A stretch of 64,000 nt of DNA from Burkholderia sp. 4M9327F10 (GTDB lineage Bacteria > Pseudomonadota > Gammaproteobacteria > Burkholderiales > Burkholderiaceae): contig NZ_SCNV01000002.1 of assembly GCF_005503145.1 (NCBI RefSeq), forward strand, positions 186,001 through 250,000. The letters are read 5' to 3'. Below, piece after piece: positions 9,081 to 17,176 of the stretch. Under the pieces are notes generated by a model. The model did not search any database and had not been told where the DNA came from. It saw only the letters and a list, made by a program, of their open reading frames with translations. The position numbers and the translations under genes were made by a program. The first letter of the stretch is position 1. Each line of letters starts with the position of its first letter.

Positions 9081-9863
9081 TCAGGAAAGGAAATTCTTCA
9101 GCTCCAGAAAATCGCGTAGCCGCTGCGAATCCACCCGGAAGACCTCGGGGTCATACCTCAGTGGACTCGTATACAACTGCGCCATGGACCTGATCCCATG
9201 CTGCTCGAGTCTTGCGCGCTCAACCGGACTGGACGTGTGCCGCGACCACCCGCGCTGCTCACGCAGCGCATGGCTCGCGTCGATCTCCTCGTCGCTGGGG
9301 TCCCGGTAATACTCCTCGTGGACCACTGCAGCCAACGGCAAGCGCTCACGCTTGTCGGGATTCTCGTCCGGATACCCGACGACAATCGTCGCCACCGGCA
9401 CGCAGGTATCCGGAAGATGCAAGGCCTCCGCAATGCCCCCCATCGCGGATAGCGTCGATCCCATGTAACAGACGCCCAGGCCCCGTGCCTCGAAACCGAG
9501 GCACACATTCTGGGCCACGATCATCGCGTCGCATAGTGCGATGTGGTAGCCCATCAGGTTGTTGAAATTGTCGCGTGCCGCTCCACGCGCGAGCCAGCGT
9601 CGCGTGCGGTAGCAGTCGGCCACAAACGTCACCAGCAAGGGCGCCTGCAAGATCATTGGCTGCCGTGCATGTAGTTCGTAGAGCTGCCGCCTGCGTTCTA
9701 CCTCCAGCGTCAGGACCAGTGAGACGCTGTTCAGATTGCCCGAGGAGGATGCACCGGCCAGTGCGTCGGCACATACCTCGTCGATCAGTTGGCGCGGGAT
9801 CGAGTCGGACTTGTAACGCCGGATCGAGCGATGCCGGTTAAGCAGCCGGGAGATTTCAGTCAT
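9081..9863 (-). CDS. nitroreductase-family flavoprotein
   Basis: A 260-residue FMN-dependent nitroreductase-family protein (NfsA/Frp-like). The N-terminal segment HRSIRRYKSD is the usual phosphate-binding RSxRxF-type motif, followed by the SSGNLNSV flavin loop (normally SSxNxQ) and the late GLGVCYMGS segment. The family reduces nitro groups and quinones or dehydrogenates with NAD(P)H. Start ATG 9863 lies inside the end of the upstream aminotransferase gene (8-base overlap), so the two are coupled; a GTG at 9872 is an alternative. Its place at the end of the biosynthetic-looking cluster suggests a tailoring redox step, but a general role is also possible. Confidence 0.85.
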   Translation of the reverse strand: MTEISRLLNRHRSIRRYKSDSIPRQLIDEVCADALAGASSSGNLNSVSLVLTLEVERRRQLYELHARQPMILQAPLLVTFVADCYRTRRWLARGAARDNFNNLMGYHIALCDAMIVAQNVCLGFEARGLGVCYMGSTLSAMGGIAEALHLPDTCVPVATIVVGYPDENPDKRERLPLAAVVHEEYYRDPSDEEIDASHALREQRGWSRHTSSPVERARLEQHGIRSMAQLYTSPLRYDPEVFRVDSQRLRDFLELKNFLS

Positions 9864-11154
9864 TGATCCCACCCTGCGCTGCGCACATCGTCGAAAAGCA
9901 GCGATCGAGGATAGCCAACCCCGCTTCGAGCGTAGCCAGTTCGATCGTGAGCGGCGCCAGCATACGCAGGACGTTGCCGTGCATGCCCCCAGCGAGCAGA
10001 AGCAGACCCTGCTCGCGCGCTGAGTTCACCAGCTTCCTGGTAAGCTCCCTTGCCGGTTGCCCATCGGCCGTGCGCAACTCGACGCCGATCAGTGCCCCCA
10101 GTCCCCGCACGTCTGCAATCAACGGATAGCGCCTCTGCATGGCTTGCAAGGCCGTGCGCGTGACCTCGCCGATCTGGCGGGCACGAACCAGAATCTGTTC
10201 CCGCTCCATGACGTCGAGTACGGCGAGCGCAGCCGCACAGGCGAGCGGGTTCCCGGCGTAGGTGCCACCCAGGCCACCGGGCCCCACCGCGTCCATCAGT
10301 CCGGCATGGCCCGTCACGCCCGCAAGCGGCAAGCCGCCCGCCACCGATTTGCCGAACACCACCAGGTCCGGCGCCGCCCCCATCTGCTCGACGGCGAAGA
10401 AGGTACCCGTGCGGCCGGCGCCGCTCTGCACCTCGTCGGCAATCAGTACAATCCCTTCACGGTCGCACAGCGCCCGCAGTTTCGAAACGAACCCGGGCGG
10501 GGCAACCTGTATTCCGCCCTCCCCCTGCACCGGCTCGAAGAGAATCGCAGCAATGTCCTCAGGGGCCGCGTCGCTTCGGAAAATCTGCTCGATACTGGCG
10601 AGCGCCGCATCGACGCCTATGTTGTTCAGCGCGTCAGGATACAGCGCACGGTAGACGTGGCCCGGCATCAGGCCCATCCCGGATGCGTAGGGCGCCACCT
10701 TGCCGGTCAGTGCGAGCGTCATCAGTGTGCGGCCGTGATAGGCGCCGCTAAACGCAATCACACCGCTGCGCTTCGTATGCGCGCGTGCAATCTTGATGGC
10801 GCTCTCCACGGCTTCGGAGCCGGTACTGAACAGGGCGGTCTTTTTTGCGCCGTCGCCCGGCGCCAGTGCATTGATCCGCTCACACACCGCAACGTAGGAT
10901 TCATACGGCAGCACGGCGAAGCAGGTATGAACGAAATGGCGCAATTGCCGCTGCACCGCCTCGACGATATCCGGGTGAAGGTGGCCGGTATTGAGCACGG
11001 CAATGCCGCTCGTAAAATCGATGTACTCCTTGCCGTCGACATCCCAGAGGCGGTCGTTGTGCGCCCGCGCTGCAAAGACCGGGTGTACCTGGTTGACGCC
11101 GCGGGCAACCGCAGCCTGCCGGCGACCGAGCAGCGCTTCGTTGGTGACATTCAT
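9856..11154 (-). CDS. gabT: class III aminotransferase, 4-aminobutyrate type (GabT-like)
   Basis: A 432-residue PLP-dependent class III aminotransferase, the usual length for GabT. Seen are the GSEAVESAIKIAR cofactor-phosphate region, FSGAYHGRT, the DEVQSGAGRTG segment with the PLP-binding Asp, and the Schiff-base lysine in FGKSVAGGLPLAGV. GabT converts 4-aminobutyrate and 2-oxoglutarate to succinic semialdehyde and glutamate. It could meet the HpaI product succinic semialdehyde or supply an omega-amino acid to the neighbouring cluster. The gap of about 75 bases to the halogenase gene and the shared strand favour the second view weakly. Confidence 0.87.
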   Translation of the reverse strand: MNVTNEALLGRRQAAVARGVNQVHPVFAARAHNDRLWDVDGKEYIDFTSGIAVLNTGHLHPDIVEAVQRQLRHFVHTCFAVLPYESYVAVCERINALAPGDGAKKTALFSTGSEAVESAIKIARAHTKRSGVIAFSGAYHGRTLMTLALTGKVAPYASGMGLMPGHVYRALYPDALNNIGVDAALASIEQIFRSDAAPEDIAAILFEPVQGEGGIQVAPPGFVSKLRALCDREGIVLIADEVQSGAGRTGTFFAVEQMGAAPDLVVFGKSVAGGLPLAGVTGHAGLMDAVGPGGLGGTYAGNPLACAAALAVLDVMEREQILVRARQIGEVTRTALQAMQRRYPLIADVRGLGALIGVELRTADGQPARELTRKLVNSAREQGLLLLAGGMHGNVLRMLAPLTIELATLEAGLAILDRCFSTMCAAQGGIND

Positions 11155-11229
11155 GGGGGTGAGAATCCTCTATAGGCAACATGGCTGCGACTGAAACGGG
11201 TTGGCGCCGTATCACGGCGCCGCCTGACA

Positions 11230-12939
11230 TCAACTCACAGGCAATTGCTCCGACCGGATGGCGGCGAGACGCTCGTCGGCGCGTGCGGCAAGTTCCAACC
11301 GGTCACCATAGCGATAAGGGTCGAGGAACTCGAACGGTCGCGCGCTCGGGCCACGCGCAAGCTTTGCCGCGAGACCGTCGGGCGCGTGGTTGGCCCAGTC
11401 GAGCAGCGATCTGGCGAATTCAGTCGTCGGCCGCGAAACATAACGGTTGGCAAAATCCGAGAAGTCCAGCGGTAGATGGGCGCGATTCTCCTGATACAAA
11501 CCGTGCAACGTCTGGATTGTCTCCGCCTCGGCGATCTCGCCGGCCTTGAAACGCTCCATCGTCGAACACGCGGCCTCGAACATCTGTTCGTAACGGTGGC
11601 TTTCAATCGACAGGTGACCAGGGTAGGTTGCGTTCTCGAACGCTGCCTGCAACGCGTCATCGTCCCGATTGGCCAGATAGTCCGCGAGAATCCGGCGCAG
11701 CCGCAGCACACCAATGTAGCTGCCGCTCAGCCAGATGCGGAACCATGCGTTCCAGAGCGGAAAAGTCTTGAAGGCAGTGTACGAGTTGGCAACGAGGCGA
11801 TCGTTGATCCGTACCACCTCGAGACTGTAGCGTTCGAGCGGAAGCAGGTTTTCCCGTGTCCATGAATCGCTTTTCACCGATTCAAGCAGCGTCGGCGCCA
11901 GTCTTGCGATCGATTCGAACGTATTGACCAGGCCTCGTGAAAACAACGGGTCGACAAACCCGACGGCGTGCCCGAGCAGGCAGTACCGGTCACCTACCGT
12001 CTCGCGGCTGGTGTAATTCAGGCGCGGAGCGACAGTCCACTCCCGCACGCGCGCTGCGTTTTTGAAGTGCCTCGCCGCTGACGGATGATCTGCCAGAAAC
12101 TGCTGGAATTCCTGCTCCGGATCGCGGCCGGCCGGGCCATGCCTGTCGATATCGAACTGCAGCCCGACGCTGCACAGCGGATTGGTGCTAAACGGTTGAT
12201 TGTTGAACGGGATAATCCAGAGCCAGCCGCAATCGAACATGTGATGCAGCGTGGTCTGCGACAAGGCGGTCGGTGCGCCATGCGTCTCCACCGGTGCGAT
12301 CACGTCCTCGTAAAGATCCACGTTGACCATATGCGTGAACAGCGAACGCGTGTTGGCCTGCATCGGCCGGGCGCCTTCGCGCAACTTCAACGCATCGGCG
12401 AGCGGCGCACGGTAGCCTGCGGCGTCCACCACGAAGCGCGTGCGCAGTTGCTGTGCGTCGGCAAGCGTCAACGTGACGCCGTCCGCTGCGATCCCGATGG
12501 CCTGGATGCGCGCCTGCTGCCTGATGACCGCACCGAGCCGGGCCGCCAGCGCGACATAGTATGCGTCGATGTCCTGGCGAAACAGGTGGGCCTCCGGCGC
12601 GAGCACAGGGGTCGACACCACATCGGCGATATCGTGTTCCTTGCGAAAGCCGTTCCACGCAAAGCTGAAAGCGAGCTTGATGCCGGCCGCCGACGAACCA
12701 ATGTGGCGGTTGATCTCGGCAATGTTGCCCGGATAGGCCAGTTCGGGGATGTCGTAGCGCGCCGCCATCAGTTCAAGCAGCACGGCGCTTTCCGGCACCA
12801 TCGACTCGCCGACCGCAAAGCGCGGGTGCGTCCCCGCGTCCAGCACAATGACCTTCACGCCGTTCCTGGCAAGGATAGCCGCGAGCATCGAACCCGAGAT
12901 ACCTGAACCGATAATGGCAACGTCATAGTCGTACATCAT
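11230..12939 (-). CDS. flavin-dependent halogenase (tryptophan-halogenase-like)
   Basis: A 569-residue FAD protein with all three sequence marks of flavin-dependent halogenases. These are the dinucleotide motif GSGISGS (11-17), the halogenase motif WLWIIP (239-244, WxWxIP) and FVDPLFSRG (328-336, FxxPxxSxG). K88 in GIKLAFSFAW is a plausible catalytic lysine that would relay hypohalous acid. GESMVPES (44-51) is also typical. The enzyme would need a separate flavin reductase, which is not seen nearby. A GGAG site sits 8 bases before tandem ATGs at 12939 and 12936. The gene shares strand and spacing with the acyl carrier protein cluster, so a carrier-bound aromatic, pyrrolic or other electron-rich acyl group is a likely substrate. 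Confidence 0.82.
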   Translation of the reverse strand: MMYDYDVAIIGSGISGSMLAAILARNGVKVIVLDAGTHPRFAVGESMVPESAVLLELMAARYDIPELAYPGNIAEINRHIGSSAAGIKLAFSFAWNGFRKEHDIADVVSTPVLAPEAHLFRQDIDAYYVALAARLGAVIRQQARIQAIGIAADGVTLTLADAQQLRTRFVVDAAGYRAPLADALKLREGARPMQANTRSLFTHMVNVDLYEDVIAPVETHGAPTALSQTTLHHMFDCGWLWIIPFNNQPFSTNPLCSVGLQFDIDRHGPAGRDPEQEFQQFLADHPSAARHFKNAARVREWTVAPRLNYTSRETVGDRYCLLGHAVGFVDPLFSRGLVNTFESIARLAPTLLESVKSDSWTRENLLPLERYSLEVVRINDRLVANSYTAFKTFPLWNAWFRIWLSGSYIGVLRLRRILADYLANRDDDALQAAFENATYPGHLSIESHRYEQMFEAACSTMERFKAGEIAEAETIQTLHGLYQENRAHLPLDFSDFANRYVSRPTTEFARSLLDWANHAPDGLAAKLARGPSARPFEFLDPYRYGDRLELAARADERLAAIRSEQLPVS

Positions 12940-13005
12940 GTTTCGTACTCCGATTTATATAACCTGTAAATGGAACACCCAAATCACCCTTCAATCTGGT
13001 GAATG

Positions 13006-13542
13006 TCAGTAGGAATCGGCTTTGCTGATCAACGTGCCCGTCACCCAAACCTCTTTCGCCTGATCGAATTCCGCCGCGATAAGGATCAGATAGCGCGCGC
13101 TATCTTGCCTCAGCCAGCGCGTAGCAAGCACGTCGACCGGCGTCCTTGCCTCCGCGGCCGGCATCGTCAGGTTCATCGTCGGGCCGCGAAAACCGAAGCG
13201 AGTACAGCAGATGGCCAGCGCCGCGCCCGCATTGGCGTTGATGAACGCTGCCGGCGACACGCGGCCGCTGCGCTTGAGGTCGGACCTCACGCGCAACGCT
13301 GTGGCTCTCGGGTAGGCGCTGCCGGACTGGATCATGCCAACGTGGTCCCGATGGGCTTCCAGCCGGGCACCGTGCGCGCGATACAGCCGTGCGACACATT
13401 CGAGCACGGGCCATACCATCGGATCGGCATTTCTGACGCCGCCGCGCACCTCGGAATTCAGTTGCTCGTACGCAGTGCCGTGCACTTCACAGATGTCGAC
13501 GATGTCGTAGCGACGCTCTCGCAGAAAAGTCCCGTTCATCAC
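13006..13542 (-). CDS. half-length ketosynthase-like protein without active-site Cys
   Basis: A 178-residue protein resembling only the N-terminal half of a beta-ketoacyl synthase: SPAAFINANAGAALAICC, FGFRGPT, then the strand ILIAAE. Where ketosynthases carry the nucleophile Cys it reads TMPAAEA, and the C-terminal half with the two catalytic His is absent. It therefore cannot condense acyl groups by itself. By analogy with chain-length factors and other degenerate partners it may pair with the complete ketosynthase encoded immediately before it, whose stop overlaps this ATG (ATGA). The stop codon is clean, and there is no trace of the missing half downstream, so it looks like a settled gene rather than fresh decay. 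Confidence 0.68.
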   Translation of the reverse strand: MMNGTFLRERRYDIVDICEVHGTAYEQLNSEVRGGVRNADPMVWPVLECVARLYRAHGARLEAHRDHVGMIQSGSAYPRATALRVRSDLKRSGRVSPAAFINANAGAALAICCTRFGFRGPTMNLTMPAAEARTPVDVLATRWLRQDSARYLILIAAEFDQAKEVWVTGTLISKADSY

Positions 13543-14660
13543 GCTCCGACTCCCTCAAAAACCAGACTGGTGTTGAAGCCGCCAAAGCCGATTGTGAGGC
13601 TTAGCCCATAGACGGCGTGGATGGACCGGGGACGCGCCACTGGCATCGGCAAGGTAAAACCCTCTATCGGCTCTTCCAGTTCGTATATGGGGGGTGTCAC
13701 CTGCTCCTGCAGCGCGAGAATCAGCGCGATTGCCTCAAGTGCACCGGTCGCTCCGAGCGTATGACCGAACGAGCCTTTGGTCGCAAAGATCGTCGGCTGG
13801 GACGCGCCGAACAACGTCAGGTATGCGGCGCTCTCGATCCGGTCGTTGGTCAGGGTTCCCGAACCGTGCGCGTTCACGACACCGATATCCGCGTGCCTCA
13901 GCCCCGCGTCTTTCAGCGAGCGCTCGATGGCGAGCCGGATGCCGTTGCCGTCCTTGTCGGGTGCGGTCAAGCCGGCTGCATCGTTGGACGAACCCGCACC
14001 GCGCAGGACTGCGAGCGGCGGGACCGCACGCTCACCGCCGCGTTCGAGCACCAGGAAGCCGACGCCTTCGCCGAGGATCGTGCCGTCGTGACGGCGATCG
14101 AAGCTGCGCAGCGTGGTCGGCGACATGGTGCCGAGCGCGGTATGCGCGAGGCGTTTGGAGTCGGCGAGCACGTCGGCGCCGCCGCAAATGCAGCGGTCGG
14201 CCACGCCGGCCCGGATCAGCTCCGCTCCTAGCAGAAGCGCATCCGATCCCGACGAGCAGGCCGTCGACAGCGCAACCGACGCGAGGCCGAACCCGTCGGC
14301 GATCTCCTGCACCCAGCGATCAAGGGGCTCAGCAGCCGCAAGTGCATCGTCAAGCCGCGCACCGAAGCTCGTGCCTACCACCAGCACCGTGCGCGCCGCA
14401 TGATGGGACAGATCCAGTTGCGCATGCGCGGCAGCGGCGGCAACGGTTTGCCGGGTCAACCGCTCGAGCGTATCGCGTGTGTCGCGCGTGTCGACGCGCT
14501 CAGCCAGCACGATCGCTGCCGCCCGGTCGTTTTTCAGCGTATGCGGCGAGGCGAGCGTGGCAATGCCGGTCTCGCCGTCGAGCAGCCGCTGCCATACGCC
14601 GGATAACGTGTGGCCCAGTGCTGTGTGCCAGGCCATTCCCGTGATCACAATGTCGCTCAT
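13539..14660 (-). CDS. beta-ketoacyl synthase (FabF/KAS II-like)
   Basis: A 373-residue ketosynthase with the full Cys-His-His set: C135 in STACSSG, H265 in NAHGSGT, K295 and H300 in KGSFGHTLGATG. It is slightly short for FabF (about 410), with a trimmed N-terminal half. It would perform a decarboxylative condensation on carrier-bound acyl groups. It overlaps both neighbours by 4 bases (transglutaminase-like gene upstream, half ketosynthase downstream), so the proteins are made in fixed proportion. Sitting with an AMP-ligase and a single acyl carrier protein, it points to a short discrete polyketide or fatty acyl product rather than housekeeping fatty acid synthesis. Confidence 0.87.
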   Translation of the reverse strand: MSDIVITGMAWHTALGHTLSGVWQRLLDGETGIATLASPHTLKNDRAAAIVLAERVDTRDTRDTLERLTRQTVAAAAAHAQLDLSHHAARTVLVVGTSFGARLDDALAAAEPLDRWVQEIADGFGLASVALSTACSSGSDALLLGAELIRAGVADRCICGGADVLADSKRLAHTALGTMSPTTLRSFDRRHDGTILGEGVGFLVLERGGERAVPPLAVLRGAGSSNDAAGLTAPDKDGNGIRLAIERSLKDAGLRHADIGVVNAHGSGTLTNDRIESAAYLTLFGASQPTIFATKGSFGHTLGATGALEAIALILALQEQVTPPIYELEEPIEGFTLPMPVARPRSIHAVYGLSLTIGFGGFNTSLVFEGVGA

Positions 14661-15433
14661 GACGCGTCATCCTGCGCCGGCGTGCAGGCAAGGTTCCAGT
14701 CGTTGCGCGGCGCGGCTCCGGCACACTCCGCGGGCCCATAGACGCGCAGATAGTCGTCAGGCTTGTCGGCGTCGAGCGGGTTCGGATAGAAACTGTCGTG
14801 GATCGACTCCCCCGCCGGCGAAATCGTTCGTGCGAACGGCTCGCGTTGCAGCCAGTTGTCACTCACCAGAAAGCGCGCTTGCACGTCCGCATTGTCGAAC
14901 CCGGGGAGTTCGTCCGGCCGCACGAATTTCCGGCGAGATTTGTCAAACACCTGCCGGTACGCTGATGAATCGAAGTAGCGAATCCGCCCGTCGCTCACGA
15001 GCGCGTTCACGGAGTGCCACGGCTGCGGCAGATACAGGTAATTGACGAAGATTTTGCGGATCGCATAGACCGGTTTCCCAAGCAACGCGCTAACCAGCGT
15101 ACCCGCCACATCGCTCATTTCCGTGCAGAAACACGGCAGGCGCGGTGTGCCAGGCTCGACAAACGCGCGCAGATAGTCGCCGAGAGAAATCGACGGAATC
15201 ACCTCGTCGCGGTAGTGCGCATAGACCGCGTCATGCTCCGCCCATTCCTCGCGGGGGTAGGTCAGGCGGACAAGATTCGCCGGCCAGGTGCGAAAGACTT
15301 CCGACTCCTGGGTGATATGACACATATGCACAGGAATGAGCCGCACCACGTCCTCGATGCTCTTCAGACCATGCTTTGCGATGATCGCGCGGGTTAACTC
15401 GGCAATGTCTTTGTTCACGGTGCGCATCCTCAT
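14657..15433 (-). CDS. transglutaminase-like (papain-fold) enzyme of the cluster
   Basis: A 258-residue protein of no family I can name with certainty. It carries what looks like a transglutaminase-type triad in correct order and spacing: C103 in FCTEMSDVAGTLVSALLGKP, H140 in WHSVNAL, D155 in YFDSS. Known transglutaminase-core proteins read C-x-x-A-x-LFxALLRxxGIPxR, then HxWxE, then Dxx. There is no signal peptide or membrane segment. In andrimid biosynthesis the transglutaminase-like AdmF joins two carrier-bound thioesters through an amide bond, so a similar amide-forming role here is attractive. That function is inference. Both ends overlap neighbouring genes by 4 bases. Confidence 0.62.
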   Translation of the reverse strand: MRMRTVNKDIAELTRAIIAKHGLKSIEDVVRLIPVHMCHITQESEVFRTWPANLVRLTYPREEWAEHDAVYAHYRDEVIPSISLGDYLRAFVEPGTPRLPCFCTEMSDVAGTLVSALLGKPVYAIRKIFVNYLYLPQPWHSVNALVSDGRIRYFDSSAYRQVFDKSRRKFVRPDELPGFDNADVQARFLVSDNWLQREPFARTISPAGESIHDSFYPNPLDADKPDDYLRVYGPAECAGAAPRNDWNLACTPAQDDAS

Positions 15434-16836
15434 TTATAAAATTCGTACTGCTGCCTGTTCACGGGCGTGAGCGTCAAGGTGCTCGGGCGTTCGATATGCT
15501 TTAAGCCTTTCATGATCTCCGCCTTCATCGCATCGGCTTCAGCGGGCCCCACCAGCAGGTCGTCCACCGTGACCTCGAGAAAATATCCATTGACGGTATC
15601 GGCATGGCGGATCGATCGGGTCCTGCAGGTCAGCACGCCCGGTAGCGCACGACAGAACTGCTTGATCGCGGCCAGGTTGACCTTCTCGTCGTTCAGCACA
15701 ATGAAGTCGGATCTGCGGTGCTTGAAGAAGAGATAGCCGTCTTCGTCGATTTCAAAGATGTCTCCCGTTTTCAGCCATGTGTGCCCGTCCATTTCGACCA
15801 ATGGGTTTTGGGCGTTTCGGCCAATCTTGCGCCGCAGAAGCGTGTCTGAATGAACCAGCAGTTCGCCCTCGCGCGCAGCTCCGTCCACCTCGAGCAGGCG
15901 CACCAGGGTTCCCTGCATTGGACGGCCGACGGACGCCAGCCGCCTCGCGTCCGATTCGTGAGCCCGCCCGGTGGATACACGTGGCCCCGCTTCGGTGACG
16001 CCGTAGGTCAGGTACAGTTCCTTGCCGGGGTAGCGCTGGACGAAAGCCGCAGCATGCTCCGGTGCGAGAAAGTCGCCGCCCACGGTGAGCGCACGGACGC
16101 TCGCCGGAAGTTCGGTGGATGCATGCGCAAGCAGCGTGCGCATCAGGACCGGCGTCACGGAGCTGACTGTCACGCGATGGCACGCGAGATCCGCGATGTA
16201 ACGCGACCCGATGAACGGCGGCCCACTGATGACGAGCCGCGCACCGCACTCAATGCTGGCGATCGCCTGGGCGACAAGCGCGAACGAATAATAGAGCGGC
16301 AGGTTGACCAGAACCGTGTCCGCCGCACACAGGCCGATATCGGCTGCGTGTTTGCGTGCATTCGCCCTGAGCGAATCGATCGAGTGCACGCAGCCGCTAC
16401 TGAAGTCCGACGACGTGCCCGAGGTAGTCAGGACCACTTCGCCCGGTTCGGTGACCGGTCTCGTGCCCGCGCGGAAAAAGCCGATCTCGACACCCGCGTG
16501 CCGGTTGACTGCGTCAATACGCAACTCCCTGCGCAATTCCTCCCCCAGGCGTGGCTTGACCACAGCCATGGCGTGAAAGTCTTCGGCCATCTGACTCAGG
16601 CGAAGGACGGGCGTAGTCGGCGACAGCATGGCCGGGACATAGCCGGCTTCCACAAGCGCGAAGAAAAGCCGCAGCAGATTCCTGCCGTTAGGCATGCAAA
16701 CCAGCACCACGGCGCCCTCCGGCAGCGCATGGGCCCGCAGTCCGGCTAGCAACGGTTCGAGTGCTACCTCCTCGCCTCCCGGCAAGGCAACGCTGGATGT
16801 TTCGGTAATCAGGTGATCAACGTCAGCGATATGCAT
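15430..16836 (-). CDS. acyl-AMP ligase (ANL superfamily adenylation enzyme)
   Basis: A 468-residue adenylate-forming enzyme. The phosphate loop TTSGTSS (137-143), the YLTYGVTEAGP A5-type motif, and GDIFEIDEDGYLFFKHRRSD followed by VLNDEKVN (hinge and Arg-Asp region) are clear. The usual A10 lysine region is reduced to the C-terminal NRQQYEFYK. It would activate a free acid as acyl-AMP and load it onto the acyl carrier protein encoded just upstream. ATG 16836 is chosen over in-frame sequence reaching back to 16986, because that sequence overlaps the carrier gene. It overlaps the transglutaminase-like gene by ATGA. Confidence 0.85.
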   Translation of the reverse strand: MHIADVDHLITETSSVALPGGEEVALEPLLAGLRAHALPEGAVVLVCMPNGRNLLRLFFALVEAGYVPAMLSPTTPVLRLSQMAEDFHAMAVVKPRLGEELRRELRIDAVNRHAGVEIGFFRAGTRPVTEPGEVVLTTSGTSSDFSSGCVHSIDSLRANARKHAADIGLCAADTVLVNLPLYYSFALVAQAIASIECGARLVISGPPFIGSRYIADLACHRVTVSSVTPVLMRTLLAHASTELPASVRALTVGGDFLAPEHAAAFVQRYPGKELYLTYGVTEAGPRVSTGRAHESDARRLASVGRPMQGTLVRLLEVDGAAREGELLVHSDTLLRRKIGRNAQNPLVEMDGHTWLKTGDIFEIDEDGYLFFKHRRSDFIVLNDEKVNLAAIKQFCRALPGVLTCRTRSIRHADTVNGYFLEVTVDDLLVGPAEADAMKAEIMKGLKHIERPSTLTLTPVNRQQYEFYK

Positions 16837-16874
16837 AAGGATCTCTCTTGTTGAGCAACGTGCCCGCATGGGGA

Positions 16875-17141
16875 CTAGCGGGCCGCCAACTTCGTAAGCA
16901 GGAATCCGGACAGCACATCGCAATTCAGAAAGTTGTCGGGCACAAAATCGCTCTCGTCGATCTTGATTCCGAATTCCTCCTCGCACTGATAGCGAAGTTC
17001 GATGAAGCCAATCGAGTCGATCCCGACCACGGACAGGAAGCCGTCGGTGAGGCCGATCCGGTCAGGGGAAATGTCCACGTCAAGCCGTGTTGCAACGATA
17101 TGGCGAAGACGCTCGACGATCTCTTGTCTGCTTGCGTTCAT
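16875..17141 (-). CDS. acyl carrier protein
   Basis: An 88-residue acidic carrier protein with the phosphopantetheine attachment serine S43 in the classic GIDSIGFIEL helix start. It is discrete, not part of a synthase, and opens the run of biosynthetic genes with the AMP-ligase 38 bases downstream. It would carry the acyl chain for the ketosynthase, halogenase and transglutaminase-like enzymes. It is distinct from housekeeping AcpP, which normally sits between fabG and fabF. Confidence 0.9.
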   Translation of the reverse strand: MNASRQEIVERLRHIVATRLDVDISPDRIGLTDGFLSVVGIDSIGFIELRYQCEEEFGIKIDESDFVPDNFLNCDVLSGFLLTKLAAR

Positions 17142-17176
17142 TAATTACCTTCAGGAAAGGAGTGCTGGTTTAAAGG

